Under the pieces are notes generated by a model. That model was not told where the DNA came from and did not search any database. It saw only the letters and a list, made by a program, of their open reading frames with translations. DNA of 64,000 nucleotides, from NCBI GenBank assembly GCA_963921425.1, contig OY992832.1, forward strand, positions 27,927,489 to 27,991,488, in the 5' to 3' direction. The position numbers and the translations under genes are program-made. Shown here piece after piece: positions 45,833 to 57,279 of this stretch. Numbering within the stretch: position 1 is the stretch's first letter; each line of letters opens with the position of its first letter. The stretch comes from Dryas octopetala. Lineage: Eukaryota; Streptophyta; Magnoliopsida; Rosales; Rosaceae.

Positions 45833-47501
45833 AGATCTAAGCTCATGGGTGGTCACTAAACCCCCTTACCAAGGTAAGAGGGAAGCACCACCATGACTAT
45901 TATTAAGTGAGATTTTTATGTTAATTTTTCCCTTGTTTAGATCCTACAAGCTCTAGATTTTGATATTAAAATGAGAAAGAGATCATCTTTCACCCATAAT
46001 GTCAAATATTATGGGTAGTTAGATCCTCTTTCCACATTTTAGCTTTATGGTTAATCTTTTAAACACAAACTTTTTGAACTTTAGTTGTTCATTAGTTTTT
46101 GGTTCACTTGAGTTGCTTAAAGTTTGTATTTTCTAAGCAAAATCAAGATCTACCATATAAATCTTCAATTTTTGTGCTCAATTCATATTTATCTTTGTAA
46201 GAGGGCATAAAGTGACTCTTGAGTGCCCTCCTTTTTGGAAAATTACTAAAAATCTCACTTAATATGTTCATAAGTGTTGTGGAACCCTAACCTTGGCTCT
46301 TATACCATTGTTTAGCTTCTAAAACCAAAAAGTTGTTAAATTTTTCCTTTCTAGATTTTATATTTAAATTCTTGCACCTTTATTTACTTTATTCTTTTTT
46401 CATCTACTTTATTTGTTTTTTACTTTAGTGCATTTTATTTTAAGTTGCATCACAAACCAACAAAATTTCCAAACTACGTTAGTTTTAAATTAACTTAAGT
46501 TTAAGCTTAGTGTATCGTTTTGCATCACTCCTTGAGGTTCGACCTCATTATATACTACTAGACTCGTATATTTGCGAGTAAATAAAATTTTACAACATAT
46601 ATGCATACCGGATTCATGAAAACCAGAAAGAAAGACTAATCAGCAAAAGAAAAAAGAATTACTTATCTCTAACAATTAGAAGGGAATCAAACATGCAGAA
46701 CGAGAAACATAGCAAAAGTAACAAATAGACTTACCTTCCAGAAACAGTTTTTCTTATTCTCATAACTTGATTTAGGGGGAATCCTCGTTCCATTTTTAGG
46801 GTTAAGGGTTCTGCGAGACCAATCTCCTTGAAATCAATTGGGTTCTCTTAAATTAAATAACTGGACATGCCCATATATGTGAGATTAAAGTTTTCTGCTA
46901 TACAAAGCCTGCGTTTTTTTTTCTTTTTTCTGGTTTATGTTTGCAGGTGTTGTGCGCATAAGGTATGTGAGAATCGAAAATTCTATTATTCTTGAGTTTT
47001 TTATCAAACTGTGATATTTGTTTTCTATTAGAAAACATTTTAAGATTGTAATTCACATACCTAAAGAGAAAAACTTCAGTCTTTACCTTGATCACAGAAC
47101 AAGTCTAGGAAGCTTAATAATTTTTGTTGCCAAAGTAATGACTTTAGTTATTAAGTCTTTCTAGATTAAAGAACCAGATCGAATTGTGATTCATTCTTAA
47201 TTGAGTAAATGATTCTCCCAAAAGAGGTTTAAACTTTTACCTAATTTTGGATAGAATTAGCATATTACAGTCTAGACAAAATATGAATTTTCTTTATAAA
47301 TATTTTCTGCTGCCCAAAGGTGTTGAAAGCTTTGTAATGCTAGTTATATTTTGTCAAAGCTGGTTATATGGTTTCTACCTTATTACTTTGTGTTCTCTGC
47401 CCAAAGGTGAGACTCAATGATTGACTTAAAGAAAATATGAGATGTTTTTACTTGTTTTTCAACTTCAAAACATTAAAATTTAATTTCACTTTTCTGCAGC
47501 A

Positions 47502-47640
47502 TCCTCCTTTAACTTTGTCAACATAGAGCCACTTAATGGAACCAATTTTAAGAAGTGGAAACAAGACCTAGAAATCTATATATCTAGGCCTAGCTAAGAT
47601 GGATTTAGCCTTAAGAGAGGATATATATCTAGCAAAAGAA
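47502..47640 (+). pseudogene. Copia gag N-terminal fragment
   Basis: The translation contains NFVNIEPLNGTNFKKWKQDL and, after a frame change, MDLALRED, the recognisable N-terminal gag pattern of a copia clade (usual ...LDGTNFKRWKQDIEIYLG...DLALRED). It breaks off at about 47640. Confidence 0.7.
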
Positions 47641-47737
47641 TTGGGGCTTTTACTAAATAAAGGGTTTTTCTCTCATATCCTGCCCTCATTGATTGATTGT
47701 TTCTTTCGATTCAGTTTGTGCAATCCGTTAAGCAAAT

Positions 47738-47972
47738 TTCCCAAAAAACCAAACTTTGCCTTACGTAAAGTTGCCAGAGTACGCTTAACCTCTAGATTTG
47801 AAATCACTGCTTATATACCTGGTATTGGCCATAATTTACAATAACATTATGTAGTCTTAGTAAGAGGGAGAAGGGTTAAGGAATTACTCTTTGTGAGATA
47901 TAACATTGTTCGAGGAACCCTAGATGCTGTCAGAGTAAAGGATCGTCAACAAGGGCATTCTAGTGCGTTATC
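47738..47972 (+). pseudogene. rps12: Plastid rps12 exon 2 fragment in nuclear DNA (NUPT)
   Basis: The frame reads [18 protein letters not shown], then [15 protein letters not shown], a TAA stop (47842-47844) where plastid S12 has glutamate, then HYVVLVRG and [16 protein letters not shown]. This is the plastid S12 ribosomal protein, not the mitochondrial form (which differs in this region, e.g. AKVRLSN and HDIFAYIPGEG). Substitutions such as S-to-F and G-to-R and the stop show decay. The match appears to run past the exon into GGGCATTCTAGTGCGTT, the start of the following plastid intron, which suggests transfer as DNA. The upstream limit could be nearer 47660. Confidence 0.82.
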
Positions 47973-48579
47973 ATTTACAGGAAATATAAATGATTTGTTT
48001 TGGATGCGGATTCAAAGAGGATTGTTAAAATTCTTGCCTAAAGGTGTATTTTAGCAGTTCTCTTAAGGGCTAAAACTTTGTAATCCTAGGTTATGATCGA
48101 CATGTTAATTTTCCAAAGGAGATTTTTTAAAATTGTTTGGATTGGCTTAGGATTAGTATATTACGACAAAGGTGTGACAGTTGTCTTGCGATACCATTTG
48201 CGCCCTTTGGGCCAATTTTGTTTGATCTTGTTATATTTCTTGCCAAAAGGAGTGATATAACAACACATGAAGTTTCAGTTTCAAGAACAATATTCAGTCA
48301 AATTTCTTGTCTATTTATGTTAATTAAACTTATATGACTAATGAGTTTTTTTGTTTAAATCATTAGTTGTTAAATTTATATGAATATGTTTATAAGCAAA
48401 TTATATGATTCATTTATATAACATCAAGTGTTAACGGTTTCGATACATGTAAGGAATTTCGACCTTGCTTCCAGTTCAGCTTTGGATTAATACTTTTAAC
48501 TGTATGACAAATTCATTAAAGTTTTATCATATGGCTTGGTTGATTTTTTGTACTCTATGGTTTGACACTACAAGAAAAA

Positions 48580-48790
48580 TTGTAATAGACATCACTTTTT
48601 TAATATCAGTTTTTACATTAACCGATATCGTATATTTTTAGATATCGGTTAATTTTGTAGACGATGTCTAAACTCATTAACATATCACCATTTTTTTTTT
48701 TCGATATCTTAATTTTTCCCTGTTGATTAAGTTTTTTGAAAAACTGATATGTAAAAATCATATCTGATATCTATATTTCACAAAAAAAAA
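48580..48790. repeat. Left subterminal repeats of the Pack-CACTA
   Basis: Several copies of ACCGATATC, AGATATCGGTTAA and ATATCAG-type words in both orientations within about 200 bp of the left end. Confidence 0.75.
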
Positions 48791-48909
48791 ACACGGGGGA
48801 ATTTTTTCCCCTGACTTACAAATTTTGGCCAAGTGTTCCAACCTCAGTCACGATATCCACACACACACACATTCCCTTCTATGCAGACATCTCCTTCTAG
48901 CTCTCTCAC

Positions 48910-51900
48910 CCTCTCAAACACAAACTGAGACACACACTCGATCGCCGCCATTCTCGATCTCTTTCTCTCTCGCGTCTCGTTCTCACTCAGACCTTGCCGT
49001 CGAAGTCGAAGTTGTCGTCGGCGGTCAAGTACGAACTATCTCATCCTCCTGGGTTGCGGCGTCAAAAGGTAAGCTCAGTCTCATCTCTCCTGGGTTCTCT
49101 CTTTATCTCTGTCCTCTTCTCTCTATCTTTCTGTCCTCTTCTCTCTTGTTGTTGTTTAGGTTTTTCTTCAAATTAGGGATTTTCATAGGTTCGTTTGCTT
49201 CTCGAAATTAGGGGTTTTTTTGGTTTTCAATTTCTCTGTCTTTGAAACAGGATATTGTCATGTATTTAATTCACTAGGAGGATCTGTTACTGAGAAAGAT
49301 TTGCTAGGAAACTATCTTGCTATGTTTACAAGTTTTGTTCTCAGGGATTTGTATTTTGACTTTGAATGGAAGGAAATATCTGACATAAATGAAATCTAAT
49401 TTAACAGGGATTGGGTTGTGTATATTACTCGTACACTGGATTTGTCGTTAAAAATTTAATAGTATTCGTACATTTGGTTACATTACATAATTTCAGGTCA
49501 CAGTTATTTTTATTTTCTATCCTTCTTTTTTTTTTAGTTTCTGTTTGTATGTATTTCCATACAGTTCAGTGTTGAAAAGGTCCATGTAATTGAACTCAAG
49601 TAATCTGGATTAAGGTATTTTAGAGTTTGGTGTTTTGCTTGTATGTGTTGACCTAATTACTACTTGCAGGATTCTTTTGAGATCCCTCGGGGTCAAGCTT
49701 CTGGAATTGGAGATATTGAACTAGGAACACATGCTTCAATGAACTCTGGAGAATTAGGTTTGGAGACCTTCTTCAAAAAGGTGCTTTAGCTTCATTCTTT
49801 TTCTTCAATTTCCATTAAATGCATCCAAAAGAAGAAAACAGGATTCTTTTCTTTTGCCCTTCTTTTCAATTTTCCTATAGATAGTTATTCTGTATATGGA
49901 TATTTATAATAACTTTACCATGTGTTCATCCTTTCTAATGCTTTCATGATATTGGCCACCAGATTCAAGATATTGAGAAACAAAATGAGAAGCTAGACAA
50001 GCTTCTGAAAAAGCTGCAGGTATTTATGCTTTCCAATATTTTTTCTCTACATTGCTAGCATCATGGAGTTATTTTATTTGTTCCAGCCTGTCTTACTATT
50101 TTTGAAACCTGCCCTGGTCTTAGTTCCTAATATGCTTGGGTCCTATTCTTGGTTTGTAAATTTTTATTACTCTTAACTAGTACTCATTTCAGTGTTGCCT
50201 CATGAATGAAGCTGTTACACTTAATTGAGGGTCAATTTATTCTTAAGCTTTAGGCTTTCAGTCCTTCCATTTTGGTTCTGTATTGTTATTAAATTTATTT
50301 TTTTCTGGAATTTCGATCAGATGTTCTTGATGCCAATATGTGGTGTTTTCAATGATATCGTTATTGCATTTCTAGTTATCTAGATATGAGGGAGTTTCAT
50401 CAAATTGAGAATTTTAAGTTATAAGGTGGTGAACAATTATAATTGTGAAGAACTCAAACATATAATATGTCATGTTGCAGTATATAGCACTTAGAATTTT
50501 ATAGCAACTGGACGAAGCTTATGAGCTTACTTAACATCATAAACAATTAGAAAGTGCTGCATTTGTAATGATACTTTGAGATATCATGTAAAATGCAGTT
50601 TTAATCATTTTCTTATGAAATTTGTATGCAGGATGCACATGAGGAAACCAAGGCTGTGACTAAGGCTCCTAAAATGAAATGTAATCTGAAACTCTTTTAT
50701 TTTTCAATGCAAAGATGTCATGCTTATGCATATATGTTTTAATGATATATATGCATATTTTCTTTCGAGTTTTTATAAAATTAATGCCAGTTATGGATTA
50801 GAATGAAGAGAAAAGAAAAATATGCATGCAGTATAGCAGCAAAAATATCAGAAATCTCTAGTTATGTAAATTGTACTCAAGAACATGTTATGCATCAGTC
50901 AAATGTTGATTTACTTTTTGTTCCACATTGCATCCCTTGAAAATGCTTTGTACATTGTAGCCTTTGGACTTTTAAGTTCTCTCTTGTTCTTGGTAGATGT
51001 TTGGAATATTTATGCGCTATCCTCTTTTTGTGTTTTTAAGTGCTCTCATGTTAAAAAATAGCATATATCAGGTGTTTATTTGTGGATGTATGGGTACCCT
51101 GTTTGTGTGTACTCAAACATGGCACTATAGATGACTACTGCATGTTGGAAAAAAAGGAAAAATCACATCTGTAATTTTTGTCATCCACTGAGTTATCTCT
51201 TCTGTTTGCATCCATCAACTTAATTTTCTTTTGCTTTCTCATTAACTCAACAAAGATGATGGATCCTTTTATCATGTGCAGCAATCAAGCAGCGGATAAA
51301 CAAATTGCTCGTTTTATAAAGTCAAAAATTGAAGAACTCGACAGAGAGGTAAGACATGACTCAACAGAAAGCTGTTTTTTATTTATTTATTTATTATTAT
51401 TATTTTTTTTTTTATGTGATTAGCAGTAATTTGGATTGCTTGTCTGACTGACCTTTTCTTTTGGGTCCAGAATTTAGCAAATAGACAGAAGCCTGGGTGC
51501 GGAAAAGGAACAGGTGTAGATCGATCCGGAACAGCGACAACCCTGTGAGTTATACTACAATGTTGCCTTCAAATGTCTTTTGCACCCCCCACCCCCTTTC
51601 TCTCCTCCCCTCCTCCTCTTTCTTTTTGGCCTCCACTAGATTATGGGATCACAAATGATTTTCACTCAAACATTCTTGTTGGAGAAAACTTTTATTCCAT
51701 TTCTTTTAACAATATTGCTCTTCTCCTAAATTAGTATAAGAAGATATCTGTCAGTACTCAAACTTGTGATTAATGGGATTGTATTTGTCAACTCAACTGA
51801 ATCTAACTATGTCAAGTATCAACTGTTATACATTGTTACAGTGCCTTGAAAAAGAAATTAAAGGACAAGATGGCTGAATTTCAGGTAGGTCACACACATA

Positions 51901-53943
51901 CATCTTCTTTTAAGATTAGTGTTTTAATCTTGTTTCTTTCATCTGCTATTTTGTCATCTCAGTTTTAAATTTTTTAAATGTGCAGATCCTAAGGGAAACC
52001 ATCCATCAAGAGTATCGGGATGTTGTTGAGAGGCGAGTTTTTACAGGTTTGTACCTTCACTTGTCACTCAGTTGTGGCTATTACTTCTGAAACTTAATTA
52101 GATTTACCATGATCTGATTATTAATTTTTATTTCTTCTTCTTTTTGTGATTATCAGTAACGGGCACAAGAGCTGATGAAGAGGTGAAACTTGATGCGCTG
52201 TTGAAATTCCGGTATATCTATACCATTGTTAAAGCTCATGTTCTAATTATTTAACAATGTACAGACAATTGACAGATTAATTGAGACTGGAGATAGTGAA
52301 CAAATTTTCCAAAAGGCAATCCATGAACAAGGGCGAGGCCAGGTTTGTCACTTTTTCTTAAGGAAAAAAATTTCTGACATATTGAACAATTTAATCAAGT
52401 TCCTACCTCACCTCCCAAAGTTGGCTTAGTTTGAACCATTAGATTTACTAATTTGGCTTCTTTTTTATTAAAAGAAAAAAGAAAAATTGTAAGATTTTGG
52501 AGATATCAAGTCCACTAGGCCAATGGTGATTAAAATTGATCACATCCGGTAATAATCGGTGTATTATATTTGTAGATAATGGACACTCTGGCCGAAATTC
52601 AAGAGCGCCATGATGCTGTTAGAGACCTTGAGAAGAAGCTTCTTGATTTACAACAGGTATCTTAGTTTATGCAATGATGGGTACTATTTGATGAAGACGA
52701 TACTATATAATGCATATGTCTAGCCTAGGCTTTGGAATTTTTTAAGTTTGCTTTGTAATTTTGTTTTGCCATATTGACATAATAAAATCAAACTTTTGAA
52801 TCTTTATGGGATTCTGTAAAAATGTGATGGATCAGTTTGATCATGAGGTTGTCTCATGATGTGTTGAGCCTGTGCTTAGTCATGTAGCTCATTAAGCCAA
52901 GTTTTTGTCCACTCTTAATGCCATAATTTCATCAAGTCATACCTGAAGAATAGCCAAACAGCCTTGGAAAAGGGCTTTGCATGCCAATTAAATAGAATCT
53001 TTGCCAATTGAATGATATCTTGAGGGCGAGCTTCTTGATTTACAATGGTCATCTTGTTAGTTTTGAATCTCTCTTTATGGTATTTTATAAAACTTTAATG
53101 GATCAGTTTGATCATGTGCTTGTCTCATGATGTGTTGAGCCTGTGTATCGTCATATAGCTCTTAGAGCCAAGTATTTGTCCACTTTTAATTCCATGAATG
53201 GCTTTGGGAAGCCACAGTCTGATAAAAGAGATGCATGTCCACATTTGTTTAAATATTTTGCTATCCTTTGTACAGTTCTAACTTGGGAAACTTGTAAAAG
53301 GGAATTACAGGAGGAAGGGATGGCCTAGCTAGGACTTTGTTGCTGGTTTTTAAGACTTTGTTGCTGGTTTTTAAGACTTTGTTTTCTGGCTTTGCATCTT
53401 TTTAATTTTGCTGTGTATATGTGTTTGGGTTGGTGCTGTGTGCATTAAGGAGTGTGTTTGGGTTGATGGTCTGCATTTCTCTTCTATTTCCATTATTTTT
53501 TACTTGCATTATTGCTGAACTCTAGCTAGGCTGATACTGTGACTACTCATTTATACTTGCATGATCCAGTTTTTGAATCATATATATGTGCAGCCATTTG
53601 AAAGCCCTTGCTGAATGCACGAAATGTAGGCCATCTGAATTCAATATATCAGATAAATTTAGATGATATATAACTTACATAAGATTGCAGCCATCTAAAT
53701 TCAATACTTGCTGCAATCTTATTCATGCTTTTGGCCTATATTTTTTTAATGCCCTTTGGGATCCTTGCTGAATGCACTTTTAAATACTTTGGGATCCTTG
53801 CTGCAATCTTATTAATTAATGCACTTTTCTTTCTTGTTTTTCAGTGGAGTAACCTGAAGAGCAAGAGGAGCAGTTACACACAGGAACAAATAGATGAAGT
53901 CCGGGTTGAATGGGGAGATTATGTTTCCATGAATTTTATTTAG
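48910..53943 (+). pseudogene. SYP132: Captured SYP132-like syntaxin gene, lacking first and last coding exons
   Basis: SYP132 is a Qa-SNARE for fusion at the plant plasma membrane. Exons: leader to 49068, then 49670-49780, 49963-50019, 50632-50680, 51282-51348, 51471-51544, 51842-51884, 51986-52046, 52157-52182, 52265-52342, 52576-52656 and 53845-53943. The protein text follows SYP132 closely: [86 protein letters not shown] and AEIQERHDAVRDLEKKLLDL. Missing are the start exon (MNDLLK in Arabidopsis), most of the SNARE motif and the membrane anchor. Exon 51282-51348 has lost ~20 bp, shifting the frame to a TAA. The last exon (WSNLKSKRSSYTQEQ...) is not syntaxin. The leader has no in-frame ATG. 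Confidence 0.88.
52637..53340. repeat. Internal duplication of the last syntaxin exon border and intron
   Basis: GCTTCTTGATTTACAA at 52638 recurs at 53030, and GGATCAGTTTGATCATG at about 52830 recurs at about 53100, each followed by similar intron sequence (TTGTCTCATGATGTGTTGAG). The spacing differs (392 and 270 bp), so the second copy has lost about 120 bp. Confidence 0.75.
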
Positions 53944-54389
53944 ACTAACATGCATGTTTTTGGTAACTTTTTGAGCATTTTGTTGTAGATATGAAGATAT
54001 ATACTAGCTAGTTCACATTCAAATCTTTTGTATAAGCAGAATTTAGGCCTAGCTGAATTGCACTGTTATGGCTTCATTATTTTTGTACATGTTGGCATGT
54101 GTTTAATTAGGATCTAGCTAGCTAGAGATGGATAGTGATTTTGGGGTATAAATGATGAGGGCTATCCATAAGTCTATATGGATTTGTAATCTTATTTTGT
54201 TAACTTCATTACTGAGTTTGGATGTTGGATTCATTTATATGAATGGAAGAATTTAAGTTGAATTATGGTGTAGAAGCTTAGTAATTGTTGCGTGGATGGA
54301 TATTTACCAATTAGTTTTTATCAATATCAGAAGCTTATTGCATATCAGATTATGTAAAAATGCAAAGATAAGGAATGAAGTTTCAACAT

Positions 54390-54860
54390 CATTTTTTTTA
54401 AAAAAAACCGATATCTAAATAATATTTTTATATCAGATTTTAATTACAAAACCGATATGTTATACACCTTTTATATCAGATTTTAATTGCAAAACCGATA
54501 TGTTATACATATTTTATATCAGATTTTAATTACAAAACCGATATGCTATACTCATTTTATATCTGATTTTAAGTACCAAGACGATATTGAATACATTTTG
54601 TATATCGGTTTCAAAATTACTAATGATATCATAAGTATCTTACATATCGGAATGTAGTTTTTAAGATATCAGAAATCATTAATATCTGATAACAATGATA
54701 GTATATCATATCGGATTATCAAACAAATACGATATCTAATATAATATAGACATCAGTGAATAACCGATATGTAATATGGGAGAATAGATATCGGCACGCA
54801 TTATATCGGTTGGAAACCTAAATAGATATCGGTTTATCACTGATATATATGAAGGTTTTT
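54390..54860. repeat. Right subterminal repeats of the Pack-CACTA
   Basis: Three to four tandem units of about 59 bp with ATATCAGATTTTAATTACAA and ACCGATATG, then scattered ATATCGG words. They are counterparts of the left subterminal words. Confidence 0.85.
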
Positions 54861-55387
54861 CTTGTAGTGTGAGTTTCAATTTTGACATGCTTCTGTTATT
54901 GGTTTTTAATCATTTTGACTTCTTCTTGTTTCGAAAGGAATGATCAACATATATGTTTATATTGATCAATTTAGAGACTACAGAACCAAATATTAAAACT
55001 AATATTAAATAAAGAAGTAATTGGCTCTAGTCTTACTTGGTCAGTTGCTTAAGATTTACCAACCAGTTGCTTAATTAAACATCCATTTGTATTTTTCTGG
55101 ATGACTTTTTGTTTATTAGTTTTTCACTATTGTCTTATATTATATTGTTTGCTTAGTATCAAAATGTCATTGTTCAAATGTCCTGAAAATGATGCTTGAA
55201 GTGAGTTTTATTTTATTTTTTACAATATTGGACCACTACTTAATGCTAATATTTGTTTTTTATATAATGGAAATCTAGTATGCGTCATAGCTTAATTGAA
55301 AATTTTGACAATGTTATTTTGTCTTTCAAAAAATATTTATCTAGTATTTCTGCTAATAAAGTTAAAGTTTTCTTAAATTTAACTAGT

Positions 55388-55574
55388 TGTTGTAAATATA
55401 TTATTATGTGTGGCTATTCCTGTAATTAGTTGTAGGGGCATACTAATAAATATTCAAAACCTAGTAAACCCTACCTTTATATAAGGATATTTATAACATG
55501 AATGAAATAAACAGATCATATTCTCTCTGCCTCTTTTTTTTCACAAACCCTAATTTCTACATACTTTTACAACA
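55388..55574 (+). repeat. 5' LTR of the second copia element
   Basis: 187 bp, partner at 60715. Contains CTTTATATAAGGAT, a TATA-like word, about 80 bp before its end. Confidence 0.9.
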
Positions 55575-55839
55575 CGTTATCAGCACGAAAAGCTCTTTGG
55601 ATTGTGGATCGCTAAACGAAAGAGGATCATCATTCAATTTGTTCTTCAACCAAGTAGGTTTTATAAAACAATTTTATGTTCATGTTTTAAAACCTTGATT
55701 GATTGAAAAATCCTCCATGAAGCATGAACCCTAAATTTATGTGATTGATTTATTTTAAATTATATATTTTATACATGTATTTGAGTTGAATGATTAAAAT
55801 AAAAAGAGGAAGAATTTTTGGGTGATCGGAAAACCACCC

Positions 55840-56280
55840 CTCGCAGCAACATAGCTCGCGCCGCTGCCAGCAGCAGCCCTCCTCGCACGCGCAACACCTT
55901 GCTGCCAGCGCCTCCCAGCAGTGCTTCGCGCCCTTGCTGCCAGCCCTCGCGCTCTACCAGCAGCCAGCCAGCAACCCAGCAGGCCGGCAACGCAGGCCCA
56001 ACCTCGCAACGGCCCAGCAGGTCAGCATCCCCATAGGCCAGCAGCCCAGGCCCAGCCTAACAGCCTCGCAGCGGCCTAGCAGGCCCACCACACTAGCAGC
56101 CCAGTAGGCCTGCCACGCAGGCGCCACGTCAGCGCCACGCTGGCAGCCCAGTAGACCCACCACGTCAGCTGCCACGCGAACGCCATGCAGGCAGCCACCA
56201 AGCTGCCACGTCAGCTCCACGCATGCGCCACCAAGCTGCCATGTCAACGCTACTCCCACGCTGACACATGGGGAGCCTCC
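55840..56280 (+). other. GC-rich copia leader with CCACGTCAG/CAGCAGGCC repeats
   Basis: A GC-rich block between primer site and gag in an otherwise AT-rich element, made of short units such as GCCACGTCAGC and CAGCAGGCC. It generates overlapping open frames on both strands, none with a recognised domain. Confidence 0.6.
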
Positions 56281-56769
56281 TGAAACTTTGTAAAAAGGAG
56301 ATGTTAATTTGTGCCATGCCTAGGGTTTGAACCCAGAACCTCTTGTGCACCACTTGCACCTTAACCACTGGGCTGCTGATGATTTATTGTTAGTATACAA
56401 ACCATTTAATTAATATATATACTCTAAATGTCAGAAACTTTTATTCAAACAATTTTGTAATATTTTTCTGTTCTACTTGGGTATATGAATATTTTACTTG
56501 TTTAAATTTTTGCACTAGAATATATGTGTAGAAATTTCAGGTAATTAATGAACCAGTAGTTCATACATAAATATTGAACCTGTAGCTTCAATAATGCCAT
56601 ATAAGGGACCTGAAGTTTTCTTCATAAATTCACCATACATGATAAAACCAGTAGATTTTACATGTCTATACCATGTTATAGAACTTGAAGTTCTTATTTA
56701 TTGCTTATGGATGTTATTGCCCAAAGCATTAATTATGGTTATTTGTTCCTTTCAACCAAAGAATGTCAA

Positions 56770-57279
56770 ATGTCAAATCTCAACAAGCTTGATTTTGTCG
56801 TTTTGGAAGTTTCCAGAAGAAACTATCTAAAGTAGACTCAAGATGTTAAGCTTTATTTGACTGCCAAGAAGATAAGGTCGACAATTAATGCTGACAATGT
56901 TGTCGCAGAGTCTCTTAAGGCAAGTGCCATGATCTTCATTATGAAACATATAAAGGAAGCACTCCAAGTTGAGTACCTCGCTGAAGAGGATCCACGAGCT
57001 CTTTGGGTCGCTCTAGAAGAGCAGTTTGACCATCAGAAAACCATTTTCTTGCCTGAAGCAAGACATGATTGGCAGAATATCCGTTTCCAGGATTTCAAAT
57101 CCGTGAATGAGTATAATTCGGAAATCTGCCGGATCCAGTCACTCCTCAAATTTTGTGGGGAGGAGCTCACCGAAGCTGACCTATTGGAGAAGACTTTTTC
57201 CACTTTCCCTACCTCCTGTTGGATACTAGACCATCATATGCAAAGACTAGTAAAGACTCCATCTTTTTCCTGCAAATGA
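56770..57279 (+). pseudogene. Copia gag, nonsense codon 22, 3' end deleted
   Basis: The ATG at 56770 reads MSNLNKLDFVVLE, the usual start of this gag clade. The TAG at 56833-56835 replaces the conserved tryptophan before TQDVKL. The frame then stays open: AEEDPRALWVALEEQFDHQK, LPEARHDWQNIRFQDFKSVN, EYNSEICRIQSLLKFC. After about 57240 the gag text ends and integrase text begins near 57280, so the zinc knuckle and protease (roughly 1 kb in relatives) have been deleted. Confidence 0.85.

Larger units (their letters stand above)
36878..46597 (+). mobile_element. Gypsy solo LTR (Athila/Tat-like), split by a copia element
   Basis: Left end TGTTGAGCTC, right end GAGTAAATAAAATTTTACAACA-type terminus (last bases ACAACA at 46592-46597). 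The duplication TATAT flanks it at 36873-36877 and 46598-46602. Without the nested copia element it is about 1.9 kb. The TTTGCGAGTAAATAAAATTT ending is common in plant gypsy LTRs of the Tat/Athila group, so the clade is an inference. There is no internal region, so it is a solo LTR. Confidence 0.8.
46603..48562 (+). mobile_element. Copia leader and gag remnant with no intact gene
   Basis: AT-rich sequence with repeated GCCCAAAGGTG words (47312 and 47400) that look like copia leader sequence, then a short gag fragment and a plastid-derived piece. It may be the continuation of the copia whose 5' LTR is at 36232. The last ~550 bp before 48562 show nothing identifiable. Confidence 0.45.
48566..54869 (+). 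mobile_element. CACTA-type element carrying a SYP132-like gene fragment (Pack-CACTA)
   Basis: The left end CACTACAAGAAAAA and right end TTTTTCTTGTAGTG are perfect 14-bp inverted repeats. TGA flanks both (48563-48565 and 54870-54872), the 3-bp duplication expected for CACTA. Both subterminal regions are filled with ACCGATATC/GATATCGGT and ATATCAGATTTTAA words. No transposase is present; 6.3 kb of syntaxin exons and introns fill the interior. It would need transposase from another CACTA. Its subterminal repeats differ from those of the 25-35 kb element, so it belongs to another family. Confidence 0.92.

Noticed and set aside
36878-46597. One large intact retrotransposon spanning the two outer ends
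   Set aside because: The ends are those of a single LTR, and the inside is a separate copia element with its own LTRs, so the outer unit is a solo LTR.
48910-53943. A functional syntaxin gene
   Set aside because: It has no start exon, no membrane anchor, an internal frameshift, and lies between CACTA ends with a target duplication.
55769-56368. Several GC-rich open frames on both strands
   Set aside because: All come from the repetitive GC-rich copia leader, overlap one another and match nothing recognisable.
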